Shown: positions 1 to 8,130, counted from the first letter of the stretch. The stretch: 64,000 bases of DNA from Microbacterium marinilacus (GCF_019753765.1 NZ_JAIJZW010000005.1:1-64000); one strand, 5' to 3'. The notes: generated by a model not told the origin, from the sequence alone. A program made the numbers and translations.

Positions 1-87
1 AACCCGACCCGCCGGCACACCGCGCTCGGCAACCTCAGCCCCGTGGAGTTCGAACGACTTCACATCCCCGCCGCAACCGCGGCATGA
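1..87 (+). CDS. IS3-family transposase, C-terminal end (partial)
   Basis: The reading frame open from base 1 ends at a TGA at 85-87. It encodes a tail containing RRHTALGNLSPVEFERLH, the usual C-terminus of IS3-family OrfB integrase-type transposases (the RRH..LG..SP.EFE pattern follows the catalytic domain). The gene begins outside the window, so its integrity cannot be judged. It sits convergent to the SDR gene on the opposite strand, with about 30 bp between them. Confidence 0.8.
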   Translation, partial: NPTRRHTALGNLSPVEFERLHIPAATAA

Positions 88-118
88 TCAACACAGAGAA
101 ACCGTCCGGGAAACCGGG

Positions 119-922
119 TCACGCTCCCTCTGCCCATTGCTCCCAGGTGGAGATCCGGTCCGCGTAAACGCCCTTGAATCTGTCGAGAACCCAGTCGCCG
201 AGGATGAGGCGCAGCGGCGGCGTCTGTGAGTCGACGACAGCCAGGATCGCCTGAGCGGTGGCGCCGGGGTCGCCGGTGGTGTCCGGACTGAACGACGCGT
301 AGATCGCATCGCGGACGGCGTCGTACTCGGGGCTCTTCGGTGCGGACTTGACGTTCGAACTGAAGTTGGTGCTGTAGCTCCCGGGCTCGATGATCGTGAC
401 GTGGATGCCGTGACATGCGACTTCGCCGGCGAGGGATTCGCTGAGCGCTTCGACCGCGAACTTCGACGCGACATAGGCACCCCCGGTCGGGAAGCTCGCG
501 ATACCGCCGATGCTCGACACGGTGAGGATGTGCCCGCTCTGTTGGGCGCGGAGGTACGGAAGGGTGGCCTGGATGACCGAGAGGGTGCCGAACACGTTGG
601 TGTCGAAGTTCGCCTTGGCGTCATCGAAGTCAAGCTCTTCGATCGCTCCGGTGTAGCTGTAGCCGGCGTTGCTCAGGATCACATCTAGCCGGCCGAAGCG
701 CTCGTGAGCGGTCTTGACGGTGGCGAAGACGGCAGCACGATCGGTCACATCAAGGCTCGCTGTCGCTACCAGGTCGCCGAAGCGCTCGGTGAGGTCGTCG
801 AGGGCAGAGGCGTTCCTGGCAGTAGCGAAGACCTTGTCGCCGCGGTTCAGGGCGGCCTCGGTCCAGATGCGTCCGAAGCCGCTGGATGCTCCTGTGACGA
901 ACCAGGTCTTGTTGTCAGCCAT
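119..922 (-). CDS. SDR-family NAD(P)-dependent oxidoreductase
   Basis: 267-residue classical short-chain dehydrogenase/reductase. The cofactor loop TGASSGFG is near residue 10, NAG near residue 87, and a Ser...Tyr-x-x-x-Lys catalytic set is visible (SSIGG, then YVASK). Length is normal for the family and it should be a soluble cytoplasmic enzyme; the substrate cannot be read from sequence. A TetR-type regulator is transcribed divergently from the shared 99-bp gap, which carries an inverted repeat, so the SDR is probably that regulator's target. SDR/TetR pairs of this kind often serve in detoxification of a small molecule; that role is inference. Confidence 0.9.
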   Translation of the reverse strand: MADNKTWFVTGASSGFGRIWTEAALNRGDKVFATARNASALDDLTERFGDLVATASLDVTDRAAVFATVKTAHERFGRLDVILSNAGYSYTGAIEELDFDDAKANFDTNVFGTLSVIQATLPYLRAQQSGHILTVSSIGGIASFPTGGAYVASKFAVEALSESLAGEVACHGIHVTIIEPGSYSTNFSSNVKSAPKSPEYDAVRDAIYASFSPDTTGDPGATAQAILAVVDSQTPPLRLILGDWVLDRFKGVYADRISTWEQWAEGA

Positions 923-940
923 GACAGTCCTTTCAAGTAT

Positions 941-980
941 TTACACTCAGTGCAAGACGCCAATGTCGCACTGGGTGTAA
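941..980. promoter_or_regulatory. Inverted-repeat operator between SDR and TetR genes
   Basis: TTACACTCAGTGC (941-953) and GCACTGGGTGTAA (968-980) are complementary at 12 of 13 positions, separated by 14 bp. The site lies in the divergent promoter region, about 20 bp from the SDR start and 40 bp from the TetR start. This is the arrangement expected for an autoregulating TetR repressor. Confidence 0.7.
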
Positions 981-1021
981 TCTTGTCAAGCGCGGGTCAC
1001 CGGCCCTGCAGGGAAGGCGTC

Positions 1022-1633
1022 ATGAAACAGCCAGAGAGCCGTCGTCAGGCGAAACGTCGTGAGACGCACGACCGCATTGCGGCCGCGGGCCTAAGGCTGT
1101 TTCTGGAGCACGGCTACGAGGCCACGACTCTCGATGCGATCGCCGAAGCGGCAGGCATTTCTCGCCGCACATTGTTCTACTACTTCGCGTCCAAGGACGA
1201 CATCGTGCTGACCTGGAACGGCGCCGGGAAGGTGTCTAGCGCGATCGGTCCAGCCATCCTGAGCCAGTCTCCCGATTCGAACCCGCTCGATGCTGCCCGC
1301 ACGTGCCTGGTCGACTTGGCCTCGCAGTTCGAAGCGCCGGAATCTCGGGCCGTCGACGCACTCATGCGCTCCAGTGAGGGCCTTCGTCTTCGCAAGGACG
1401 CGGTGTTCGTGGCACTGGAATCAACTCTCGTCGAGGCCTTCGCGACGCTGTGGTTAGACCCCGCTAGGCAGACAGAGCTGCGGACCACCGCCATGATCGC
1501 CGTCGGTGTCCTCCGGCTCGCCCTCGACGACTGGCGCGACAGTGCCGTCCCTCGGCCACTCGCCGACCACATCTCTGAAGGGTTCGCCGCTCTCGACCAG
1601 GTCGACTGGTCCACCACCGCTCGCCGAGCGTGA
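1022..1633 (+). CDS. TetR/AcrR-family transcriptional regulator
   Basis: 203 residues from the ATG at 1022. The N-terminal domain has a TetR helix-turn-helix: DAIAEAAGISRRTLFYYFASKDD at about residues 38-60. The C-terminal ligand domain is helical and not assignable. The frame is open further upstream, but the earlier part overlaps the divergent promoter, so the ATG before KQPESRRQAKR is chosen. Divergent from the SDR gene and probably its repressor, acting through the 13-bp-arm palindrome in the gap. Confidence 0.9.
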   Translation: MKQPESRRQAKRRETHDRIAAAGLRLFLEHGYEATTLDAIAEAAGISRRTLFYYFASKDDIVLTWNGAGKVSSAIGPAILSQSPDSNPLDAARTCLVDLASQFEAPESRAVDALMRSSEGLRLRKDAVFVALESTLVEAFATLWLDPARQTELRTTAMIAVGVLRLALDDWRDSAVPRPLADHISEGFAALDQVDWSTTARRA

Positions 1634-1752
1634 ACATCCGCAGCACGCGATCCTCGCATGCCGACCCGAAGTGGCGGCCTCAGACCGAACTCCTACACCC
1701 TCGATTGGGATGAGCCCGTAAACCCCTAGCAATCCTCCCGGAACAACGACGA

Positions 1753-1790
1753 AGCCCAGGCAAGAAAAATGCTCTCACCTGGGCTTTTCT
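1753..1790. terminator. Terminator-like hairpin next to tRNA-Pro 3' fragment
   Basis: AGCCCAGG pairs with CCTGGGCT across a loop and is followed by TTTTCT on the plus strand. A better-conserved version of the same hairpin occurs at 12377-12413 next to the other copy of the tRNA fragment. It probably derives from the terminator that follows the tRNA gene. Confidence 0.6.
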
Positions 1791-1950
1791 GTCGGGATGA
1801 CAGGATTTGAACCTGCGACCCCCTGACCCCCAGGTAGACGGTTCCGGCGAATTCCTCGGTTTTCCGGGCCTCGATGCCCCTCAGATGAGGTCATTTCACG
1901 TCATGGATTGCATGGTTGGCATGCATCAGGTCCCGGCCAGGTCCCGGCTC
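1791..1950 (-). repeat. att-like repeat, copy 1, with tRNA-Pro 3' half
   Basis: Read on the minus strand, 1833-1791 gives an anticodon-loop GGG run, a variable GGGTC, then GCAGG-TTCAAAT-CCTGT and an acceptor strand ending CATCCCGA, which is the 3' half of a tRNA-Pro. The upstream bases do not form the 5' half of a tRNA, so the gene is incomplete. The following block (1860-1950, including GCATGCATCAGGTCCCGG) recurs near 7.6 and 12.5 kb. Similarity to copy 2 continues to about 2000. Sequence identity that begins in the anticodon loop is typical of tyrosine-recombinase attachment sites. Confidence 0.7.
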
Positions 1951-2287
1951 GTGGTCCTATCGGCAGATGCGTGAGGGGTTTATGTGGAGTTTATGGAAGT
2001 GTTCCGAGGAGCACCGCACCGTAAAGGTTCGTCCCGCGATCGCGGATCATCATAGGAGTTCGCGGGCGTCGTGGATGCTCGCGACGGCCTCTTCCAAAGA
2101 GACCACGCCCCCTAAAGGAGTTGCTGCGCGGCTTTGTGGCTTTGTCACAGTTGACGGTGTAGGTCGGTCCGGATCTCGGCTTGCGCGCCTTTGACGTCGA
2201 GGGTTATGCGACTCCCGCGTGCGTGTGGTTGTCGACGACGATCCGCCCCGAAGGATCTTAGGACGCCTGGGCGCAACCGGGGTCCTC
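1951..2287. other. Intergenic stretch without a recognised gene
   Basis: Its first 50 bases continue the att-like repeat (GTTTATG-type words shared with 7715-7742). I see no convincing coding sequence, RNA or terminator in the remainder; short open frames here lack a ribosome-binding site and family resemblance. Confidence 0.5.
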
Positions 2288-2638
2288 CTATGCGTCGGCG
2301 TGCTCGTCGCTGATCGCGATGATCTCATCGAGTCGACCAAGCGCGAGGCCGAGCTGATCGATCTTGTTCTGGATACGTTCACGCTCGGCGTGGAGCATCG
2401 CACGCTGCCCAGGATTGGTGCGGCCGACATCGATGCATGGCAGCAGCTCGGCGATACGCCGGCTCGGCAGTCCTGCGGCGAACAGGTCCTGGAAGAACGC
2501 CACCCGTTCAACGGCGTACTCGGTATAGGTGCGCTGGCCGCCGCTGTTCCGCTCCGGAGACAACAGACCCTGCTCTTCGTAGTACCGGAGCGACCTGACC
2601 GATACGCCGGTGCGGTCCGCGAGTTCCCCGATCCTCAT
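2288..2638 (-). CDS. MerR-family transcriptional regulator
   Basis: 116 residues. The N-terminal winged helix begins MRIGELADRTGVSVRSLRYY and is followed by EEQGLL, the canonical MerR DNA-binding signature. A coiled-coil dimerisation helix follows at about residues 75-110. The short C-terminus has no cysteine cluster for metal binding, so it resembles the organic-ligand or oxidant-responsive MerR members rather than metal sensors. Divergent from an SDR gene whose promoter holds a perfect 20-bp palindrome. Confidence 0.9.
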   Translation of the reverse strand: MRIGELADRTGVSVRSLRYYEEQGLLSPERNSGGQRTYTEYAVERVAFFQDLFAAGLPSRRIAELLPCIDVGRTNPGQRAMLHAERERIQNKIDQLGLALGRLDEIIAISDEHADA

Positions 2639-2697
2639 TGCCCGCCCTCTCTGTACTCCTCATGATGTTCGGGGCGCGCGGACGCAACCCGGCTTGC

Positions 2698-2717
2698 ACC
2701 TGACATTGATGTCAGGT
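2698..2717 (+). promoter_or_regulatory. MerR-type operator in the SDR promoter
   Basis: ACCTGACATTGATGTCAGGT is a perfect palindrome (9-bp arms, 2-bp spacer). It sits directly after a TTGCAC -35-like hexamer at 2694-2699, where MerR proteins bind in the long spacer of their target promoters. The SDR start codon follows only 15 bp later, so the transcript would be short-leadered or leaderless. Confidence 0.8.
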
Positions 2718-2731
2718 TGCAGTCTAGATCC

Positions 2732-3439
2732 GTGAACATCAACGAATCCATTGCACTGGTGACCGGCGCGAACCGCGGCCTCGGCCGCGCCATCGCACAA
2801 GCGCTGCTCGAGCGCGGCGCGAGCAAGGTCTACGCCGCCGCCCGCAACCCGGAGACCATCGACCTCCCTGGCGTCGAGCCACTGCGACTCGACATCACCG
2901 ATCCCGAACAGGTGAAGGCCGCAGCCCAGCGAGCCTCCGACACGACGCTCCTGGTCAACAACGCCGGAATCAACACAGTCGGCCCGATCATGTCCGGCCC
3001 ACTGGACGGTCTTCACGCCGAGCTCGGCACGCAGCTGTTCGGCACGCTCGACATGATGCGTGCGTTCGCTCCCGTACTCGGTCGCAACGGTGGCGGTGCC
3101 ATTCTCAACGTGCTCTCGGCCATGGCGTGGTTCCCCAACGTCGGCGGCAACGCCTACCACATCAGCAAAGCTGCAGCGTGGGCCGCGACCAACGGAGCGC
3201 GCGTGGAGCTCGCTGAGCAGAACACTCTCGTGACGGGTCTCTTCCTCGGTCTCGCGGACACCGACATGGCCGCGTGGTCAGACGCACCCAAGCTGAGCCC
3301 TGCACAGGTTGCGACCGCCGCACTCGATGGCATCGAGGCCGGTGCCGCCGAAGTGCTCGCTGATGAGTGGAGCCGCACCGTGAAGCACTATCTCGCCGAG
3401 CCGCCGGAGGCGTTCGCCTCGATCGCCATCCCCGATTGA
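2732..3439 (+). CDS. SDR-family oxidoreductase
   Basis: 235 residues from the GTG at 2732. TGANRGLG cofactor loop near residue 12, a diagnostic NNAG (LLVNNAG) near residue 75, and catalytic YHISKAA after a Ser-containing strand. The GTG is preferred because it aligns with the usual few residues before the first beta strand; a TTG five codons upstream is possible. Predicted cytoplasmic NAD(P)-dependent oxidoreductase with unknown substrate, controlled by the divergent MerR protein. Followed by a broken monooxygenase gene that was probably in the same operon. Confidence 0.9.
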   Translation: MNINESIALVTGANRGLGRAIAQALLERGASKVYAAARNPETIDLPGVEPLRLDITDPEQVKAAAQRASDTTLLVNNAGINTVGPIMSGPLDGLHAELGTQLFGTLDMMRAFAPVLGRNGGGAILNVLSAMAWFPNVGGNAYHISKAAAWAATNGARVELAEQNTLVTGLFLGLADTDMAAWSDAPKLSPAQVATAALDGIEAGAAEVLADEWSRTVKHYLAEPPEAFASIAIPD

Positions 3440-3491
3440 GCGCCGACGTTTCGTACATCCGACTCAATGCGAAGGAAGACCGCTCATACTC

Positions 3492-3785
3492 TTGATCGCT
3501 GGACACGTCTACGTCCCGCCCGCCGACATCGACGAGTTCATCGCCGACGCACAGGCCACCTACCCGGTCGGTGCAGCCAACCCGGGCAACCGCCTGCTGT
3601 CGTTCGCCATTCACGACGCCGCGGCAGGTGCCGTGACAGTGCTTGAGAAGTAGGAGTCTCGCGAGGCGCTCGACTACTACCTTGCAACTCCCGAGGTCAC
3701 CGGCACCTTCACGAAATGGGGTCCCCGCATGCGCAACGAAGTGCGTCTCTACGACGCCTTCAACGAACGCGACCCGAGGGCCTGA
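3492..3785 (+). pseudogene. Antibiotic-biosynthesis-monooxygenase-like (ABM) protein with in-frame stop
   Basis: A frame from TTG 3492 encodes a short ABM/quinol-monooxygenase-like protein (IAGHVYVPPADIDEF..., ending RNEVRLYDAFNERDPRA). It is interrupted by TAG at 3651-3653 between VLEK and ESREALDYYL. A single TGG-to-TAG change would explain it, since a Trp is common at that place in the family. The rest of the frame stays open to the TGA at 3783-3785, so the decay is recent. GAAGGAAG about 15 bp upstream could be the ribosome-binding site. It lies 52 bp after the SDR gene on the same strand. Confidence 0.7.
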
Positions 3786-4286
3786 TTCCGGACGCCGTGC
3801 GGTCGCGCCTTGGCGCAGGTGAACCTCACGGACGAGCGTGCGGAAGGGGGCTGAATCTCGGACACCTGCCGCTCTCGCAAATCACCGCCGGGATGATCGA
3901 CCGCACCATCGACGACTGGGAAAAGGTGCACTCCCCCTCGACGATCAAGAACAGCATCGCACCGCTCGTGCGCGTGCTCGACGAGGCCGTCCGCGACGAC
4001 GTGCTCGCCAGCAACCCCGCCCGCAACAGGTCCCGGCGCAGCCTCGGCAAATCCGCCCTCATCATCCCGGTCGAACAGACCTCGCCACGCGCGCACGCCC
4101 TACCGGATCTCGCGACGCTGAACCGGCTCGCCGAAGCATGCGGGCAGGTGCACCAGAGCTACTCGGACTTCGTCATGCTCAGCGCACTCCTGGCATCCCG
4201 GGGTTCCGAGGTCGCCGGGCTCCGTGTGGGCGACGTCGACGCGGAGACGAACATGGGAATGCTGAGCCTTTGGTTGACTCGTTTCC

Positions 4287-5173
4287 TTATGCCGCCAGGT
4301 CGACGGTGGTCTTCATGATTGCTTCGAACTCGATGGGGGTCAACTTCCCGAGTCGTCGTTGACGGCGGCCTCGGTGATACCGGGCTTCGATCCAGTGCAC
4401 GACCGCGAGGCGCAGCTGCTCGCGGGTCTCCCAGGAGCGCTGGTCGAGGACGTTCTTCTGAAGCAGGCTGAACCAGTTCTCCATGGCCGCGTTGTCCGCG
4501 CACGCACCCACTCGGCCCATCGATCCGTGAAGCTTGTGGCGACGCAGAGCACGCCGGTAGCGACGGCTTCGGAACTGGCTGCCCCTATCCGAATGCACGA
4601 TCACTCCGACCGGGTTATCACGGCGACCCACGGCGTCTTCAAGAGCGTCGACGGCCAGCCGGGCTTCATCCGCTCGCTGATCGAGTAACCCACGATCCGG
4701 TTGCTGAACACGTCCTTGACCGCGCACAGATACAGCTTTCCCTCGCCCGTGCGGTGCTCGGTGATGTCTGTCAGCCACAACCGGTTCGGAGCAGTCGCGG
4801 TGAAGTCGCGTCTGACGCGGTCGTCGTGGACGGCCGGACCCGGTCGACGATGCTTCCGCTTGCCCTTGCGGCGGTGCGCGGCGGAGAACATGCCCTCCTG
4901 CGAGCACACCCGCCACACCCGCCGCTCGGACAGGACCCACCCGTCGTCGATGAGCTCATCGGCGATGAGGCGATACCCCTGGCAGCGGTCCTCGTCCCAC
5001 ACGTCTCTGGCCGCGTTGATCAGATGCGCCTCGTCCCAGTCCCGGTCGCTGACGGGCTTGGCGAGCCATTGGAAGTACGCCTGCTTGGAGAAGCCGAGGA
5101 CCCTGCACGCCACCGCGACCGACACCCGTGACGGGGTGCCGGCCGCGGCCATCTCACGGACGAGCGGGAACAC
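4287..5173 (-). pseudogene. IS3-family OrfB transposase, frameshifted
   Basis: The first part (from GTG 5173) has the HTH_21-like segment (GYRLIADELIDDGW) and the first catalytic Asp (LTDIT). The frame then shifts by one base near 4665, after ISERMK, into the segment carrying the second Asp (HSDRGSQF) and the Glu (AAMENWFSLLQKN). A one-base deletion relative to the expected ERMK-x-RLAVDALE explains it. The shift lies between catalytic residues, so the annotated product is inactive unless this is a sequencing error. Confidence 0.8.
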
Positions 5174-5493
5174 TATTTTGGGCTGGCGGATCCGATCTTC
5201 AGGTTCGCTTGCGACAGATACGCCGCCGCACGCCGGAGCACCTCGTTCTCCATCTCCAACTCGCGGATCCGCTTAAGCATCTTCGCCTGCTCTCGTTGCG
5301 CGTCCACGTCTCCCGCGGGCGCGGGTTGGATCCCACGATCCTGCAGCTGACTGTCGCGCACCCACGCCTGGAGCGCGGACTTCGAGATCCCCAGATCCGC
5401 GCAGACCTGCTTCTGCGACATCCCTTGCGTGAGGACCAGAGCGACCGCGTCGCGCTTGAACTCACTCGAATACTTCACCGGCATGACTGCCAT
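5173..5493 (-). CDS. IS3-family OrfA (helix-turn-helix transposase subunit)
   Basis: 106 residues. N-terminal HTH of the transposase_8 type (YSSEFKRDAVALVL, then QKQVCADLGISKSALQAW) and a C-terminal leucine-rich coiled coil (LKRIRELEMENEVLRRAAAYL) used for OrfAB multimerisation. It is intact and its stop abuts the start of orfB, as expected for the programmed -1 frameshift organisation of IS3 elements. Confidence 0.9.
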   Translation of the reverse strand: MAVMPVKYSSEFKRDAVALVLTQGMSQKQVCADLGISKSALQAWVRDSQLQDRGIQPAPAGDVDAQREQAKMLKRIRELEMENEVLRRAAAYLSQANLKIGSASPK

Positions 5494-5779
5494 CCTTTCC
5501 CGCCCGATCGATCAGATCAAAGCGGTCTCGGAGTCAACCGAAGCCTCAGCATTCCCCATCCTCACCACCGTCGGCAGCTCTGCCCTGCAGAGCGACGACG
5601 AGCCGGCTACCAGAGGTCGCGAGCGTGCCCAGTGATGCAGCGACCGCCTGCAGGCCGGATAGAGTCCTCGACAGGCCGCGGGCGCAAGCGCGGAGTGCAC
5701 TGTGGTCACGATTCGCGATGATGGACACCATCGAAGTGGCGGACCGCAGCCATGGCGATAGTCGCCTGGGGGCGGAATC

Positions 5780-6562
5780 TCAGGAATCGGCGGGTCGACT
5801 CTCCGCGGCGCGCAGCACCGCGCGCACGGGCAGCACACCGACCAGTCGCCTCATCCAACGGTTCCGCGTTCCGGAGATGACACTGACCGGCGGATTCCTG
5901 CGCTGGAGCGCATCCAGCGCGGTAGTGACGACCTGATCCGGCGTCTGGAACCGCACCCCGCTCTCCATGGTCCCTGATGTGCTGTAGAACTCTGTGGCCG
6001 TCGGGCCCGGAGAAACGGCCATGACGGTCACACCGGACGCACGAACCTCGTGTGCCAGCGCTTCGGTGAAGCGCACGACGAATGACTTCGCGGCCGCATA
6101 GACCGCCATGCCCGGCACCGGCATGTAGCCGGTCAGGCTCCCCACGTTGATCAACGCGCCCACGCCCGACCCGATGAGATGCGGAAGAAAGGCATGTGAG
6201 ATCTCGACGGTCGCATCGATGTTGACCCGCAACTGCCGCCGCAGCTGATCCTCAGTGGAATCACCGAAAGCCCGCGTCACGCCGACGCCCGCACAGTTCA
6301 CCACGGTGTCGACCCGCAGCCCCGCCTCAGCAAGCCGTTCGGCCAGCAGGTAGCCCGCGCGCTCCTGGGACAGATCGAAGGGAACGACGTGCACCCGCCG
6401 TCCGGTCTCGGCGCGGATGCTTTCCGCGAGCGCTTCGAGCTCCTCGGCCCGGCGGGCCACCACGACGATGTCCGCCCCGCGGCGCGCCAGACGCCGGGCG
6501 AACTCCGCACCGATACCCGAGCTCGCCCCCGTGACCAAAGCCGTCGCCGCCTCGTACCGCAT
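5780..6562 (-). CDS. SDR-family oxidoreductase
   Basis: 260 residues with TGASSGIG near residue 15, NCAG in the fourth strand region and the YAAAKSF catalytic Tyr/Lys. The layout (VVVARRAEELEALAESIRAE after the first Rossmann strand) matches the fatty-acyl/ketone-reducing SDR group often annotated as DltE-like. It is divergent from a TetR-type gene; the 129-bp gap holds a TGTGAG-type palindrome. Unlike the other two SDRs in this window it has a VARR motif, which suggests NADP(H) preference. Confidence 0.9.
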   Translation of the reverse strand: MRYEAATALVTGASSGIGAEFARRLARRGADIVVVARRAEELEALAESIRAETGRRVHVVPFDLSQERAGYLLAERLAEAGLRVDTVVNCAGVGVTRAFGDSTEDQLRRQLRVNIDATVEISHAFLPHLIGSGVGALINVGSLTGYMPVPGMAVYAAAKSFVVRFTEALAHEVRASGVTVMAVSPGPTATEFYSTSGTMESGVRFQTPDQVVTTALDALQRRNPPVSVISGTRNRWMRRLVGVLPVRAVLRAAESRPADS

Positions 6563-6615
6563 CCCGTCTCCTCACCCGTCGAAGCCGCCATCGACAGGCG
6601 GCACAAGTCCCCTCA

Positions 6616-6630
6616 TGTGAGAGGCTCACA
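6616..6630. promoter_or_regulatory. TetR operator candidate, TGTGAG palindrome
   Basis: TGTGAGAGGCTCACA has perfect 6-bp arms around a 3-bp spacer and lies between the divergent SDR and TetR genes. A second half-site-like TGTGAGAGACTGCAACA follows about 20 bp later. The regulator gene next to it is the natural candidate binder. Confidence 0.65.
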
Positions 6631-6691
6631 CATCAGAATAGACAGGCAATGTGAGAGACTGCAACATAGGATGCAGGAGGAGGCGCCCACC

Positions 6692-7270
6692 ATGTCTGAA
6701 CGCGGCTATCACCACGGCGATCTGCGCAATGCTCTGCTGGCGGCGACCACGGAGCTGGTACGCGAGCGCGGGGCCCGCGGGTTCAGCGTCTCGGAAGCCG
6801 CCCGACGCGTGGGGGTGTCATCCTCCGCCCCCTATCGGCACTTCGCCGACCGTGATGCCATGCTCGCCGCGGCAGCTCTGACCGGGTTCAGACAGCTGGA
6901 AGACCGATTCGCGAACCTTCCCATCCCTCCGACACTTGCCGACGCGGCCTCGCTGATCGCCACCGAGTACCTCCGCTTCGCCCGTGCGGATCCCGCACGG
7001 TTCGAGGTGATGTTCACCCACGGAATCGACAAGACCCAGCATCCGGATCTGCTTCAGCAGACCTTTCGAGTCCAGGAACGATTCGAGGCCGTCTTGAGCG
7101 CACACCTGCCACCGGCGGAGACGACCCGACGCGCCGCCGAGCTCTGGTCGCTCGCACACGGCACCGCCGCCCTCGCCACCGGCGGCAACATGCAACACAT
7201 GCTCCCCGACACCCAGATCGCCAACCTCGCAGACTCCACGGCCAGAGCCTGGGCACGCGGCGCGGTCTGA
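6692..7270 (+). CDS. TetR/AcrR-family transcriptional regulator
   Basis: 192 residues from ATG 6692, preceded by an AGGAGGAGG ribosome-binding site. N-terminal HTH (FSVSEAARRVGVSSSAPYRHF, residues about 31-51) is clear. The C-terminal part contains the WSLAHGTAALA segment seen in the TetR_C_33/WHG group. Divergent from the SDR gene and probably its repressor through the palindrome at 6616-6630. Confidence 0.9.
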   Translation: MSERGYHHGDLRNALLAATTELVRERGARGFSVSEAARRVGVSSSAPYRHFADRDAMLAAAALTGFRQLEDRFANLPIPPTLADAASLIATEYLRFARADPARFEVMFTHGIDKTQHPDLLQQTFRVQERFEAVLSAHLPPAETTRRAAELWSLAHGTAALATGGNMQHMLPDTQIANLADSTARAWARGAV

Positions 7271-7570
7271 CCGACCTGCAGCGAGATCCATGGGCGAGAA
7301 TCGTCACCCCTGAGGCCACCGAAGGTGGGTTACCACAGCAAGGCAGCTCGGTCATCCCGCCTCGCTCATGCGGCGCTCGAGCGCGAGGTCGTCACCCACC
7401 CTGCTTCGCGAGGTGGCCGACGACGCGCGACCGGACCGATCCGCGCCGCGGCACCGAGGAGCGCCACGGCGATCGCAGGAGAACTCCCCCGAGGGCATCG
7501 TCCGCTCGCCCGTCGCCCCGCACAAGCGCACGACACGCCACCGTTCCTGTCACACCAGTACTTGCCCCGC
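7271..7570. other. Intergenic stretch without a recognised gene
   Basis: I see no supported gene, RNA or terminator between the TetR stop and the second att-like block. Short open frames are present on both strands as expected for GC-rich DNA, but none has a ribosome-binding site or family resemblance. Confidence 0.5.
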
Positions 7571-7742
7571 GAGTAGACGGTTCGGCTCAGATCCTTGATT
7601 TTCCGGGCCTCTCTGGCCTTCAAACGGCCTCATTTCACGTCATGGATTGCATGGCTTGCATGCATCAGGTCCCGGCCAGGTCCCGGCTCTTGGTAGTCGT
7701 CCACAATCTTGCCTCGGGTTTACGCGGGGTTTATGGAAGCGT
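7571..7742 (-). repeat. att-like repeat, copy 2 (no tRNA part)
   Basis: Shares the words GTAGACGGTTC, TTTTCCGGGCCTC, CATTTCACGTCATGGATTGCATGG and GCATGCATCAGGTCCCGG with copy 1 in the same order, then the GTTTATGGAAG-type words to 7742. The tRNA-Pro 3' half seen in copies 1 and 3 is absent. It divides the 1.8-12.5 kb mosaic into two cargo segments. Confidence 0.65.
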
Positions 7743-7745
7743 CCT

Positions 7746-7797
7746 CTTCCTCCCAGTGATGTGCGTGGCGGCTTCCTCCCAGTGATGTGCGTGGCGG
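7746..7797. repeat. Two-copy 26-bp tandem repeat
   Basis: An identical 26-base unit beginning CTTCCTCCCAGTGATGTGCG occupies 7746-7771 and 7772-7797. There is no coding sequence over it. It could be a slippage duplication at the island boundary or a pair of protein-binding sites. Confidence 0.85.
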
Positions 7798-7868
7798 CGT
7801 AGGCCCCCAGGCAGGCCGAGCGGGGACCCGGGCGCCCGGACCGCGCAGCAGTCCCCGTGCTCGTTCGT

Positions 7869-8115
7869 TCAGTCCGGGACGATGACGAGCTTGCCGCGCT
7901 TGCCCTGCCTGCCCTGTTCGAGGTCGATCAGGGCGGGTATCGCCTGCGAGAGCGAAACGGTGCGGGCGACGGGGAGTCTGAGCTTCCCCGATCGTGCGTC
8001 CTGTGCGATCTGTTCGAGGTCTGCGGTGATGGGCTGAGCGATGACGGCGTGGTAGGGACCGGGCAGCAGGCTCTTGACGAGGTTCGCCGGAGAACTCGCG
8101 CTGTTCGCGGTGTGG
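7869..8115 (-). pseudogene. Quinone-oxidoreductase/zinc-type alcohol dehydrogenase, C-terminal remnant
   Basis: The minus-strand frame ends with LEQIAQDARSGKLRLPVAR and ...QGKRGKLVIVPD, the typical C-terminus of MDR-superfamily quinone oxidoreductases (AxxxxGKL...V.....L..A..A....E.G...GK.V). Nothing upstream encodes the cofactor domain; the frame degenerates before about 8115 next to the TetR gene, so only about 80 residues remain. It is a truncated leftover at the edge of the second island segment. Confidence 0.6.
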
Positions 8116-8130
8116 TTCGCCCCTGCCGTG

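Larger units (their letters stand above)
4255..5556 (-). mobile_element. IS3-family insertion sequence, 1302 bp, with 3-bp target duplication
   Basis: Imperfect 26-bp terminal inverted repeats are visible: left GGGAATGCTGAGCCTTTGG..., right ending ...CCGAAGCCTCAGCATTCCC. Both ends are flanked by CAT (4252-4254 and 5557-5559), matching the 3-bp duplication of IS3 elements. It carries orfA and a frameshifted orfB on the minus strand and sits inside an integrase relic. The intact repeats and duplication show insertion as a simple transposition event. Confidence 0.85.
3845..5635 (+). pseudogene. Tyrosine recombinase (phage-type integrase) relic split by an IS element
   Basis: The frame across 3845-4254 encodes the middle of an integrase: an SAM-like core-binding part (LSQITAGMIDRTIDDWEKVHSPSTIKN) and the start of the catalytic domain (MLSALLASRGSEVAGLRVGDVD, containing the first catalytic Arg region). 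The N-terminal domain is missing. The IS element at 4255-5556 interrupts the frame. After removal of the IS and one CAT copy, the frame runs on as DAETNILTTVGSSALQ and stops at 5633-5635, before the HxxR and Tyr boxes. It is therefore dead at both ends. It may be the original integrase of the first att-flanked island. Confidence 0.75.

Noticed and set aside
1791..1833. A complete tRNA-Pro gene
   Set aside because: Only the 3' half (anticodon loop onward) is present; the upstream bases cannot form the anticodon stem, D-arm or acceptor strand. The same holds at 12415-12457.
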